Below, piece by piece: positions 6,537-13,677 of a stretch of DNA of 23,516 bases. Positions within the stretch are counted from its first letter, which is position 1. Each line of letters starts with the position of its first letter. A program made the position numbers and the translations under genes. The stretch is from an uncultured Oscillospiraceae bacterium (GTDB taxonomy: Bacteria > Bacillota > Clostridia > Oscillospirales > Oscillospiraceae), in the NCBI GenBank assembly GCA_934675115.1, contig CAKUPH010000029.1, positions 1 through 23,516 of the forward strand, written 5' to 3'. The notes under the pieces were generated by a model. It was given only the letters and a program-made list of their open reading frames with translations, had not been told where the DNA came from and ran no database searches.

Positions 6537-6567
6537 ATTTGCCGCTCCCTTCATATTGGTTAACACT

Positions 6568-6596
6568 AATTTATCGTATTTTGCACGAATAGTCAA
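6568..6596 (-). promoter_or_regulatory. Promoter of the 69-aa gene
   Basis: On the minus strand TTGACT (6591-6596), 17-bp spacer, TAAATT (6568-6573), about 32 bp upstream of the start codon. It sits in an AT-rich gap shared with the divergent RHH gene. Confidence 0.5.
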
Positions 6597-6641
6597 ATGA
6601 TTTTCCCGTATCATAGTATTATTTCGTGTGAGGTGATACCG

Positions 6642-6803
6642 ATGAAACCCTTGAAGAAAAGCGTCAGCATCGTTCTGGACATCCCCGTTCTGGAACAGAC
6701 CAGACAGCTGGCCGAAGCCGAGGACCGCTCCCTGTCCAGTTACATCAATCTGGTGCTGAAAGCCCATCTGGAGCGGATCGCCCGTCAGTACGGACCGAAA
6801 TAA
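6642..6803 (+). CDS. Ribbon-helix-helix (CopG/Arc-like) protein
   Basis: 53-aa protein with the classic RHH layout: a basic N-terminal beta strand (KSVSIVLD), helix 1 (VLEQTRQLAEAED), a turn with SLSSYIN, and helix 2 (LVLKAHLERIA). Such dimers bind DNA through the strand and often autoregulate; many are antitoxins or small regulators. The start at ATG 6642 has GAGGTGA 5 nt upstream. A terminator follows directly and no toxin gene lies downstream, so it is a solitary regulator or an orphan antitoxin-like protein. The gap with the divergent 69-aa gene is its most likely operator region. Confidence 0.8.
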   Translation: MKPLKKSVSIVLDIPVLEQTRQLAEAEDRSLSSYINLVLKAHLERIARQYGPK

Positions 6804-6816
6804 ACGCATACGCAGA

Positions 6817-6845
6817 CCGCCGGGCCGCCGCGCCCGGCGGTTTTT
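6817..6845 (+). terminator. Intrinsic terminator after the RHH gene
   Basis: 9-bp GC stem (6817-6825 with 6832-6840), 6-nt loop, then TTTTT (6841-6845). Confidence 0.9.
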
Positions 6846-6858
6846 CCGTCCCGGAGCA

Positions 6859-6887
6859 TTGTCCCGGCCCCCAGTCCGTGATATAAT
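6859..6887 (+). promoter_or_regulatory. Promoter of the FAD oxidoreductase
   Basis: TTGTCC (6859-6864), 17-bp spacer, exact TATAAT (6882-6887). The predicted start is at about 6894, giving a leader of about 55 nt. Confidence 0.7.
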
Positions 6888-6948
6888 GATAGTCTAAATT
6901 CCGTGCCGCCGGTCTCCCGTGGCCGGATCAAAGAACTCTGGTGATGAT

Positions 6949-8529
6949 ATGCTGACAGTATCCAACCTCCGCCTGCCCGTCGGGGCCGGGGAGGATGAAT
7001 TGAGAGAAAAAACCGCCCGGGCGCTGGGCGTCCGGGTCACGGACGTCCTGTCCGCCGTCCTGACCCGGCAGTCCATCGACGCCCGGAAAAAGCAGGACGT
7101 CCATCTGGTGTGCTCCGTCCGGGCGGAGATCCGCCATGAGGATCGCATTCTCCGCCGCGCCCCCAAAGGCGTGGCCCGCTGGGATGAGCAGCCCTACGTC
7201 CTGCCCGGGGTGAACCGCCGCCCGGCCCACCCGCCGGTGGTGGTGGGCATGGGCCCGGCGGGGCTGTTCGCCGCCCTGACGCTGGCCCGGGCAGGCCTTG
7301 CCCCCATCGTGCTGGAGCGGGGCCAGGACGTGGATACCCGCACCGCCGACGTGGAGCGCTTCTGGAGCGGCGGGGAACTGTCCGACCGCTCCAACGTCCA
7401 GTTCGGCGAGGGGGGCGCAGGCACCTTTTCCGACGGCAAGCTCACCACCGGCATCAACGACCCCCGGATCAGCCACGTTTTCGACGTGTTCGTCTCCCAC
7501 GGCGCGCCGGAGGACATCCGGTACTCCCACAAGCCTCACATCGGCACCGACGTGCTCCGGAACGTGGTGCGCTCCATGCGGGAAGAGCTGCTGTCGCTGG
7601 GAGCGCAGGTGCGCTTCGGCCACCAACTCACCGGCCTTTCCGGCGCGGACGGGCATCTGACCTCCGTCGCCGTCACGGCGGAGGGGGAAACCTATCAGCT
7701 GCCCTGCGAGGTGCTGGTGCTCTCCCCCGGCCACTCTGCCCGGGACACGTTCCAGATGCTGCTGGACGCGGGCCTTCCCATGGAGCGGAAGAACTTCGCC
7801 ATCGGCGTGCGCATCGAGCACGATCAGGAGAAGATCAGCCGGACCCAGTTCGGGGACTTCTGGGACAGGCTCCCCGCCGCGGACTACAAGCTGGCCTGCC
7901 ACCTGCCCTCCGGCCGGTCGGCCTTCACCTTCTGCGTCTGCCCCGGCGGGCAGGTGGTGGCCGCCGCCTCCGCCCCCGGTCAGGTGGTGACCAACGGCAT
8001 GAGCCTCCGTGCCCGGGACGGGAAAAACATCAACGGCGGCTTTCTGGTGGGGGTCGGCCCCGATGACTTCGGCGGAGACGATCCGCTGGCCGGGGTGCGC
8101 TTTCAGGAACAGTGGGAACAGGCCGCCTTCCGCATGGGCGGCGGGGATTTTTCCGCCCCCGCCCAGCGGGTGGAGGACTTTCTGGCCCGCCGCCCCTCCG
8201 CCGGGCCGGGGCGCATCCTCCCCACCTACCGCCCCGGCGTCCGCTGGGGGACGCTGGACGGCGCTCTGCCCGATTACGTGCTGGACACCCTCCGGGAGGC
8301 CCTGCCCATTTTTGACCGGAAGCTCCGGGGCTTCAACGACCCGGACGCCGTCCTCACCGGCGTGGAGACCCGCTCCTCCTCCCCGGTGCGCATCCTCCGG
8401 GACGAAGCGTACCAGTCCCCCGCCCTCCGGGGGCTGTACCCCTGCGGCGAGGGCGCGGGCTACGCCGGGGGCATCACCTCCGCCGCCGTGGACGGCATCC
8501 GGGTGGCGGAGCAGATCCTCCGCGGCTGA
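6949..8529 (+). CDS. COG2509-type FAD-dependent oxidoreductase
   Basis: 526-aa flavoprotein of the uncharacterised FAD-dependent dehydrogenase group (COG2509). The N-terminal region of about 90 residues begins MLTVSNLRLPV, as in this group. It precedes the FAD dinucleotide-binding motif VVVGMGPAGLFAALTLA (about 97-113), with the acidic end of the second strand at VLERG. The group signature GEGGAGTFSDGKLTTG follows. The C-terminal FAD motif is PCGEGAGYAGGITSAAVDG. The electron donor and substrate are unknown. Start choice: ATG 6949 fits family N-termini, although the ribosome site is weak (GGTGAT); a GTG at 6919 is the alternative. Monocistronic, with its own promoter; I saw no convincing terminator before the MATE promoter. 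Confidence 0.93.
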   Translation: MLTVSNLRLPVGAGEDELREKTARALGVRVTDVLSAVLTRQSIDARKKQDVHLVCSVRAEIRHEDRILRRAPKGVARWDEQPYVLPGVNRRPAHPPVVVGMGPAGLFAALTLARAGLAPIVLERGQDVDTRTADVERFWSGGELSDRSNVQFGEGGAGTFSDGKLTTGINDPRISHVFDVFVSHGAPEDIRYSHKPHIGTDVLRNVVRSMREELLSLGAQVRFGHQLTGLSGADGHLTSVAVTAEGETYQLPCEVLVLSPGHSARDTFQMLLDAGLPMERKNFAIGVRIEHDQEKISRTQFGDFWDRLPAADYKLACHLPSGRSAFTFCVCPGGQVVAAASAPGQVVTNGMSLRARDGKNINGGFLVGVGPDDFGGDDPLAGVRFQEQWEQAAFRMGGGDFSAPAQRVEDFLARRPSAGPGRILPTYRPGVRWGTLDGALPDYVLDTLREALPIFDRKLRGFNDPDAVLTGVETRSSSPVRILRDEAYQSPALRGLYPCGEGAGYAGGITSAAVDGIRVAEQILRG

Positions 8530-8643
8530 ATATAAGAAGCATAGATGACGGAAAAGCGGACACGTTCTCTGCGTTTTGCGGCAAAAACGCCGGAGCCGTG
8601 CCCGCCCGCCTTCGTACAAATGCGAGAAAAATCCTCCGTCGTC

Positions 8644-8672
8644 TTGCAATCGGCCCGCAAGGTGCGTATACT
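8644..8672 (+). promoter_or_regulatory. Promoter of the MATE gene
   Basis: TTGCAA (8644-8649), 17-bp spacer, TATACT (8667-8672). The predicted start is near 8679, giving a leader of about 57 nt. The 11 bases GTCTTGCAATC around the -35 are identical to those of the corA promoter. Confidence 0.7.
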
Positions 8673-8735
8673 TGACAGTCCGGACCGGGCTTTTCCGCCC
8701 GCGCTGTATTTTAATGTATGCAAAGGGGCGCAAAC

Positions 8736-10124
8736 GTGGAAAACAAAACGCTTCAAAAGGAAGAGAACGTGGTGGACGCCGCGAAGATGAACCTGATGAT
8801 CGAGGGCAGCATCTGGAAGCGCATCCTGCTCTTCTCCATTCCGTTGATCTTAGGCAATCTGCTCCAGCAGATGTACAACACCGCCGACTCCATCATCGTC
8901 GGCCAGTATGTGGGCAGCAACGCGCTGGCCGCCGTCAGCGCCAGCTCCGCCCTGAGCAATATGCTCATCTCCTTCGCACAGGGCACGTCCGTGGGCGCGG
9001 GCGTCATCATCGCCCAGTATCTGGGCGCCCGGGACAGGCGGGGCGTTCACGACTCCGTTCACACCGCCCTCGCCATCTCCGGCATTCTGGGCGTGGCCCT
9101 CACCGCGCTGGGCATCGGGCTGAGCCGCACGCTGCTGGGCTGGATGTCCACCCCGGCGGAGGTCATGGACGACGCGGTGCTCTATTTCCGCATCTACTTC
9201 GGCGGGCTGATCTTCAACGTGCTCTACAACATGACGGCGGGCATCCTCAACGCCGTGGGCAATTCCCGGCGGTCGCTGCTCTATCTGGCCATCGCGTCGG
9301 GCACCAACATCGTGCTGGATCTGGTGCTCATCTGCGGCCTGAACATGGGGGTGGCCGGAGCCGCCATTGCCACCGACATGAGCCAGCTGGTGTCTGCCAT
9401 TCTGGCCACGCTGTTCCTCATGCGGACGGACGGCAGCTACCGGGTGCGGCTGGCCGACATCCGCATCAATCCCCGGGAGGCAAAGCGCATCATCCGGGTG
9501 GGCCTGCCCACCGGCATCCAGAACATGGTCATCTCCTTCTCCAACGTGCTGGTGCAGTCCAGCGTCAACGTCTTCGGCACCAAGGCCATGGCGGGCTGGG
9601 GCGCGTACCTGAAGATCGACGGCTTCAACATCCTGCCTGTCACCAGCTTCAGCATGGCCGCCACCACCTTCACAGGCCAGAACTTCGGCGCGGGCCGGCT
9701 GGACCGGGTGAAGAAGGGCATGTGGGTGGTCATCGGGATGAATCTGGTGTATACGCTGGCCACCGGCGCGCTGCTGCTGACCTTCTCCCACCCGCTGCTT
9801 GCCCTGTTCAACGGCGATCCGGAGGTCATCGCCTACGGCGCACGGGCCATGCGGTATTTTTGTCCGTTCTACTTCCTGCTGGGCGTCATGCACGCCATGG
9901 CGGGCACCGTCCGTGGCGCGGGCAAGAGCGTCCCGCCCATGGCCGTCCTGCTGTTCGCCCTGTGCATCTTCCGCATTTTCTGGATCCAACTGGCCGTCCC
10001 CCAGATCCCGTCCATCGACGGCGTGTTCATGATGTACCCCATCTCCTGGGCCGTGGGTCTGGTGCTCATGGCGCTGTACACGTGGCGGGGGCACTGGCTG
10101 CCCCGGCCGGAGGCACAGACGTAA
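8736..10124 (+). CDS. MATE-family multidrug efflux transporter
   Basis: 462-aa inner-membrane antiporter with about 12 hydrophobic segments in two halves, as in NorM/DinF-like proteins. Landmarks are the first segment IWKRILLFSIPLILGNLLQQMYNTADSI (given only in part), the VGQYVGSNALAAVSAS loop, and the matching second-half start RVGLPTGIQNMVISFSNV. The family uses a Na+ or H+ gradient to export cationic drugs or metabolites; the substrate is unknown. I chose GTG 8736 because AAAGGGG lies 7 nt upstream; the in-frame ATG at 8718 has no ribosome site. Monocistronic between its own promoter and a strong terminator. Together with the V-ATPase, a sodium coupling is conceivable but not shown. Confidence 0.93.
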   Translation: MENKTLQKEENVVDAAKMNLMIEGSIWKRILLFSIPLILGNLLQQMYNTADSIIVGQYVGSNALAAVSASSALSNMLISFAQGTSVGAGVIIAQYLGARDRRGVHDSVHTALAISGILGVALTALGIGLSRTLLGWMSTPAEVMDDAVLYFRIYFGGLIFNVLYNMTAGILNAVGNSRRSLLYLAIASGTNIVLDLVLICGLNMGVAGAAIATDMSQLVSAILATLFLMRTDGSYRVRLADIRINPREAKRIIRVGLPTGIQNMVISFSNVLVQSSVNVFGTKAMAGWGAYLKIDGFNILPVTSFSMAATTFTGQNFGAGRLDRVKKGMWVVIGMNLVYTLATGALLLTFSHPLLALFNGDPEVIAYGARAMRYFCPFYFLLGVMHAMAGTVRGAGKSVPPMAVLLFALCIFRIFWIQLAVPQIPSIDGVFMMYPISWAVGLVLMALYTWRGHWLPRPEAQT

Positions 10125-10136
10125 ACTTCATATATC

Positions 10137-10171
10137 AAAAAATGACGCCGGAAAATCCGGCGTCATTTTTT
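10137..10171 (+). terminator. Intrinsic terminator after the MATE gene
   Basis: 16-bp perfect stem (10137-10152 with 10156-10171), 3-nt A loop, A-tract on the left and T6 on the right. Confidence 0.92.
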
Positions 10172-10213
10172 GTCTCCCGGGTTTAACAGCGCAATGGGCA
10201 GAGCAAAATAGTC

Positions 10214-10242
10214 TTGCAATCCCCTGCGGCCGGGCATATAAT
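10214..10242 (+). promoter_or_regulatory. Promoter of corA and its leader
   Basis: TTGCAA (10214-10219), 17-bp spacer, exact TATAAT (10237-10242). Start predicted at about 10249, 214 nt before the corA start codon. Confidence 0.8.
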
Positions 10243-10248
10243 GACATT

Positions 10249-10425
10249 GTCAGAAACCATGGAAAAGGAAGTGAGATGCGCCGTGACGAGCGATCCGTTC
10301 GGTCGAAGTTGCAGCCTGACATTGCGGCGCGCCTGCTGAGGAGCTTCCTTTGTTCTCCGCCTGTGCGTCCGCTCGCCCATCCTTCGATGGGACATTGAAA
10401 AAGCGGAACGGCACGGGCGTTTTTT
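10249..10425 (+). ncRNA. Structured corA leader RNA, candidate riboswitch
   Basis: About 177 nt of untranslated leader that ends in an intrinsic terminator. An outer stem pairs AAAGGAAG (10264-10271) with CTTCCTTT (10344-10351). Inside it GCGCCG (10278-10283) pairs with CGGCGC (10325-10330), and a small CGATC/GGTCG hairpin lies further in. The terminator follows only 6 nt after the outer stem. A 26-codon ORF (10259-10339, ATG to TGA, no ribosome site) spans the same segment, so a leader-peptide mechanism is an alternative. I do not see the conserved blocks of the M-box (ykoK), yybP-ykoY or fluoride riboswitches. The ligand is unknown; Mg2+ or another divalent ion is the guess from the downstream gene. 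Confidence 0.5.
10358..10425 (+). terminator. Leader terminator upstream of corA
   Basis: Long compound hairpin. The base stem is 10358-10366 with 10411-10419 (9 pairs, one G-U), the middle stem TCCGCT/AGCGGA (right arm 10402-10407), and the apical hairpin CCCATC (10376-10381) with GATGGG (10386-10391). T6 follows at 10420-10425. Because it lies inside the corA transcript, it must be read through or prevented for expression. Confidence 0.8.
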
Positions 10426-10462
10426 GCTGTCCGGGGCCGGTTTCGGGAAAGGCGTGAGAGCG

Positions 10463-11389
10463 ATGCTTACCATTCACAAGACCATTGACGGCAAGATCAC
10501 CCAGCTGGACTCCGTGGAGGACGGCTGCTGGGTGAACCTGACCTACCCCAGCGAGGACGAGCTGAAAACCGTGTCCGCCACCCTGGGTGTGGAGCCCACC
10601 TTCCTCCGGGCGGCGCTGGACGAGGAGGAGACCTCCCGTATCGAGAGCGAGGATGGCCAGACCCTCATCATCGTGGACACCCCCGCGGTGGAAAAGGACG
10701 ACGCCGGAGTGGTATATTCCACCCTGCCCATGGGCATCATCGTCACCGGGAAGCACATCATCACCGTCTGCCTGAAGGAGACATCGGTGATCCGGGACTT
10801 GCAGGACGGGCTGGTGAAGGACGTGCGCACCCAGCAGCGCACCCGGTTCATCCTGAACATCCTGCTGCTGGTGGCCAAGCGCTACCTCCAGTACCTCAAG
10901 CAGATCGACAAGATCTACAACTATATGGAGCGTCAGCTCTACAAGTCCCAGCGGAACAAGGAGCTCATCCAGCTGCTGGATCTGGAGAAGTCGCTGGTCT
11001 ACTTCAACACCTCCCTGAAGGCCAACGAGGTCACGCTGGAGAAGATCCTCCGGGGCCGCATCGTCACCCTGTACGAGGAGGATCAGGACCTGCTGGAGGA
11101 CGTGCTCATTGAGGTGCGGCAGGCCATCGAGATGGCCCAGATCTACTCCTCCATCATCTCCGGCATGATGGACGCCTTCGCCTCTGTCATCTCCAACAAC
11201 CTGAACGTCATCATGAAGGTGCTCACCTCCATCACCATCCTGCTCACCATCCCGAACATCGTGTTCGGCTTCTACGGCATGAATGTGGCGGGGCTTCCGC
11301 TGGATCACTTCTGGTGGTTCCCCCTGCTGGTGTCCGCCGCGGTCATCGCCATCATCGCGGTCATCCTGAAAAAGAAAGACCTGTTTTAA
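10463..11389 (+). CDS. corA: CorA-family divalent cation transporter
   Basis: 308-aa membrane channel-type transporter for Mg2+ or a related divalent ion. The large N-terminal cytosolic domain (about 1-245) is alpha/beta then long-helical. It is followed by two C-terminal membrane helices: TM1 through VLTSITILLTIPNIVFGF with the diagnostic YGMN motif (GMN at 272-274), and TM2 FWWFPLLVSAAVIAIIAVIL, ending in the basic KKKDLF tail. The family forms pentamers gated by cytosolic Mg2+. Length and motif are normal. ATG 10463 is chosen by similarity to the family N-terminus, with GGGAAAGG and GTGAGAG upstream. The gene lies behind a structured leader with its own terminator, which implies control by premature termination. 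Confidence 0.93.
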   Translation: MLTIHKTIDGKITQLDSVEDGCWVNLTYPSEDELKTVSATLGVEPTFLRAALDEEETSRIESEDGQTLIIVDTPAVEKDDAGVVYSTLPMGIIVTGKHIITVCLKETSVIRDLQDGLVKDVRTQQRTRFILNILLLVAKRYLQYLKQIDKIYNYMERQLYKSQRNKELIQLLDLEKSLVYFNTSLKANEVTLEKILRGRIVTLYEEDQDLLEDVLIEVRQAIEMAQIYSSIISGMMDAFASVISNNLNVIMKVLTSITILLTIPNIVFGFYGMNVAGLPLDHFWWFPLLVSAAVIAIIAVILKKKDLF

Positions 11390-11397
11390 GCAAAAAG

Positions 11398-11434
11398 AAC
11401 CGGCAGAGCCGAATGGCTCCGCCGGTTTTCTGTT
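11398..11434. terminator. Bidirectional terminator, corA / V-ATPase D
   Basis: 13-nt arms (11398-11410 with 11415-11427, one mismatch) and a 4-nt loop. T-rich stretches follow on both strands, TTTTCTGTTTTT on the plus side and CTTTTTGC on the minus side. It closes the convergent corA gene and the V-ATPase operon. Confidence 0.85.
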
Positions 11435-11448
11435 TTTCGCGGCCCGCG

Positions 11449-12138
11449 TCAGGACAGGAAGTCCTTCTGGGCCTGCTCGTCCCGGGCGTGCTGCTCGGCC
11501 AAGGCCTGCTCCAGCAGCATGTCCTTCACCTTCATCAGCCGGGTGGTGGTGGCGCGGTCGTTCTCATCCAGCTTCATGGAGATATACCGGATGGCCTCCT
11601 GCGTCTGGGGGATCATGACGTACTCCAGCGCGTTGACCCGGCGGCGGGTCTTTTCGATCTCCTCCGCCAGCAGCTGGGCGGTCTTTTCGATCTCCGCCAG
11701 CTTGAGCATGGACTGGAACACGTCGCCCAGCGCCTCCACGGCGGCGTCCAGCTCACCGGAGGTGTTGGCAAAGCCGTAGGGGAAGATGTCGCCGGTGTCG
11801 TCGGTGCGGGTCTTGTAGTGGTACACCGGCACGTTGACGCTCATGATGTTCTGGAACGTCAAGTCAAGCTCCACGCTCTGCTTGGGATACATGAGGGCCT
11901 GCTCCATGGCCTGACCGCTCATGAGGGCGGAGGCCACGGTGAAGGAGCCGTGCACCCGCATCAGCTCCTCCTCCACCCGGGCGCGCAGGGCGCGGACCTC
12001 CCGGACGGTGTCGAGGAACTGCTTCATCAGCTCGTCCCGCTTGTCCTTGAGGAGCTTATGCCCCCGCTGGGCGGTCTTGAGCTTGCCCTTGAGCCGGGTC
12101 AGCTCCATACGGGTGGGGTTGGTGACTGCAACTGCCAT
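11449..12138 (-). CDS. ntpD: V-type ATPase subunit D (central stalk)
   Basis: 229-aa subunit of the rotor shaft, linking the A3B3 head to the membrane ring. It matches the family by its start (MAVAVTNPTRMELTRLKGKL) and its long coiled-coil N- and C-terminal helices, including the final ALEYVMIPQTQEAIRYISMKL segment. ATG 12138 has AGGTGA 6 nt upstream; a GTG at 12147 is possible. It is the last gene of the operon and is separated from subunit B by 156 bp, by far the widest junction in the operon. Confidence 0.95.
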   Translation of the reverse strand: MAVAVTNPTRMELTRLKGKLKTAQRGHKLLKDKRDELMKQFLDTVREVRALRARVEEELMRVHGSFTVASALMSGQAMEQALMYPKQSVELDLTFQNIMSVNVPVYHYKTRTDDTGDIFPYGFANTSGELDAAVEALGDVFQSMLKLAEIEKTAQLLAEEIEKTRRRVNALEYVMIPQTQEAIRYISMKLDENDRATTTRLMKVKDMLLEQALAEQHARDEQAQKDFLS

Positions 12139-12294
12139 AGGGTTCACCTGCCTTTTGCCCCGCGGGAGCGGGCGGCGCGGGTGCGCCGTCTCAAGCGTTT
12201 TGTCCGCGCGGCTGCGCGGGCAAAACCTTGCCGCAGGGCGAATTCATTTCGCCCGAGGATCAAAATGCCCTCGGGGGTCCCCATCGGGAGCGTT
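12139..12294 (-). other. Hairpin-rich gap between V-ATPase B and D
   Basis: On the minus-strand transcript several stems follow one another. 12279-12291 pairs with 12300-12312 (13 pairs, the subunit B stop codon in the loop). Overlapping smaller hairpins are 12252-12258/12269-12275 and 12236-12242/12248-12254. A long stem pairs 12197-12209 with 12214-12226 (one mismatch). None has a good U-run. They may set RNA stability or reduce expression of D, which is needed at one copy against three of A and B. Confidence 0.65.
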
Positions 12295-13677
12295 TTACTG
12301 CTCCCGATGGGGCAGATACTTATCGATATACTTTTGTTTGATACGTTTCAGCTCGGCGGTGGGCAGGATGCTCAGCAGCTCCCAGCCCAGATCCAGCGTC
12401 TCCTCAATGGAGCGGTTCTCGTCGTAGCCCTGATTCACGTACCGCTTCTCAAACTCGTCGGCGAATTTGGCGTACAGCAGGTCGGTGGGGGTCAGGGCTG
12501 CCTCGCCCAGAATGGAGGCCAGCTCCTTGTTGTCCTTACCGGTGGAGTAGGCGGCAAAGAGCTGGTTCATGGTGTCGGCGTGATCCTCGCGGGTCTTGCC
12601 GTCGCCGATGCCCTTGTCCTTCAGTCGGGACAGGGAGGGCAGCACGTCCACGGGGGGATTGATGCCCTGACGGTACAGCGCGCGGGAGAGGATGATCTGT
12701 CCCTCGGTGATATAGCCGGTGAGGTCGGGGATGGGGTGGGTCTTGTCGTCCTCCGGCATGGTGAGGATGGGGATCATGGTGATGGATCCCGCCTTGCCCA
12801 GCTGGCGGCCGGCCCGCTCGTACATGGTGGCAAGGTCGGTATACAGATAGCCGGGGAAGCCGCGGCGGCCGGGGACTTCCTTCTTGGCCGCGGACACCTC
12901 GCGGAGGGCCTCGGCGTAGTTGGTGATGTCGGTCATGATGACCAGCACGTGCATATCCTTCTCAAAGGCCAGATACTCCGCGGCGGTCAGCGCCATGCGG
13001 GGGGTGGAGATACGCTCGACGGCGGGGTCGTTGGCCAGATTGGAGAACATGACGGTGCGGTCGATGGCGCCGGTGCGGCGGAATTCCTGCACGAAGAACT
13101 CGGACTCCTCGAAGGTGATGCCGATGGCGGCGAACACCACGGCGAAGTTGCCCGCGTCGTCGCCCAGCACCTTGGCCTGACGGGCGATCTGCGCCGCCAG
13201 ATTAGCGTGGGGCAGGCCGGAGCCGGAGAAAATGGGCAGCTTCTGCCCGCGGACCAGCGTGTTCAGGCCGTCGATGGTGGACACGCCGGTCTGGATGAAC
13301 TCGTTGGGGTAGTCGCGGGCGGCGGGGTTCATGGGCAGGCCGTTGATGTCCCGGTATTCCTCGGCCAGTATCTCGGGGCCGCCGTCGATGGGACGGCCCA
13401 TGCCGTTGAACACCCGGCCCAGCATGTCGCCGGACACGCCCAGCTGAAGGGGATGGCCCAGGAACCGGACCTTGGACTGGGCCAGATTGATACCGGCGGC
13501 GGACTCGAAGAGCTGGACCACGGCGGTGTCGCCGTTGACCTCCAGCACCTTGCCCCGGCGGATGCCGCCGTCGGGCAGCTCCACCTCCACCAGCTCGTCA
13601 TAGGTGACGTTTTCCACCATCTTGACCATCATCAGAGGAGACGCGATCTCCTGAATGGTTTTATACTCACGGATCAC
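12295..13677 (-). CDS. ntpB: V-type ATPase subunit B
   Basis: 460-aa non-catalytic nucleotide-binding-fold subunit of the A3B3 head. Family landmarks are the beta-barrel start [37 protein letters not shown], the degenerate P-loop region [37 protein letters not shown] and [20 protein letters not shown]. It starts at GTG 13677, overlapping the TGA of subunit A (GTGA), with AGGTGA about 7 nt upstream; coupled translation fits equal A and B amounts. Its last codons lie in a 13-bp hairpin. Confidence 0.97.
   Translation of the reverse strand: MIREYKTIQEIASPLMMVKMVENVTYDELVEVELPDGGIRRGKVLEVNGDTAVVQLFESAAGINLAQSKVRFLGHPLQLGVSGDMLGRVFNGMGRPIDGGPEILAEEYRDINGLPMNPAARDYPNEFIQTGVSTIDGLNTLVRGQKLPIFSGSGLPHANLAAQIARQAKVLGDDAGNFAVVFAAIGITFEESEFFVQEFRRTGAIDRTVMFSNLANDPAVERISTPRMALTAAEYLAFEKDMHVLVIMTDITNYAEALREVSAAKKEVPGRRGFPGYLYTDLATMYERAGRQLGKAGSITMIPILTMPEDDKTHPIPDLTGYITEGQIILSRALYRQGINPPVDVLPSLSRLKDKGIGDGKTREDHADTMNQLFAAYSTGKDNKELASILGEAALTPTDLLYAKFADEFEKRYVNQGYDENRSIEETLDLGWELLSILPTAELKRIKQKYIDKYLPHREQ

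Noticed and set aside
6327..6803. Classical toxin-antitoxin operon
   Set aside because: The RHH gene has no co-directional partner, is closed by a terminator, and the divergent 69-aa protein lacks any toxin-family feature I recognise.
8572..8590. Hairpin after the FAD oxidoreductase as a terminator
   Set aside because: The GCGTTTTGC / GCAAAAACGC arms are imperfect, with a tiny loop and no U-run after them.
8672..8677. Exact TTGACA upstream of the MATE gene as a -35
   Set aside because: There is no -10 at 16-18 bp downstream. The TTGCAA-17-TATACT pair just upstream is the better promoter.
6928..8733. Open minus-strand frame of 601 codons
   Set aside because: Antisense to the FAD oxidoreductase, which has clear family motifs; the antisense translation has none.
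10264..10425. M-box (ykoK) Mg2+ riboswitch before corA
   Set aside because: The leader lacks the conserved GGUGAGGCUCC-type and GCUGC blocks and is too short for that fold, so I left the class open.
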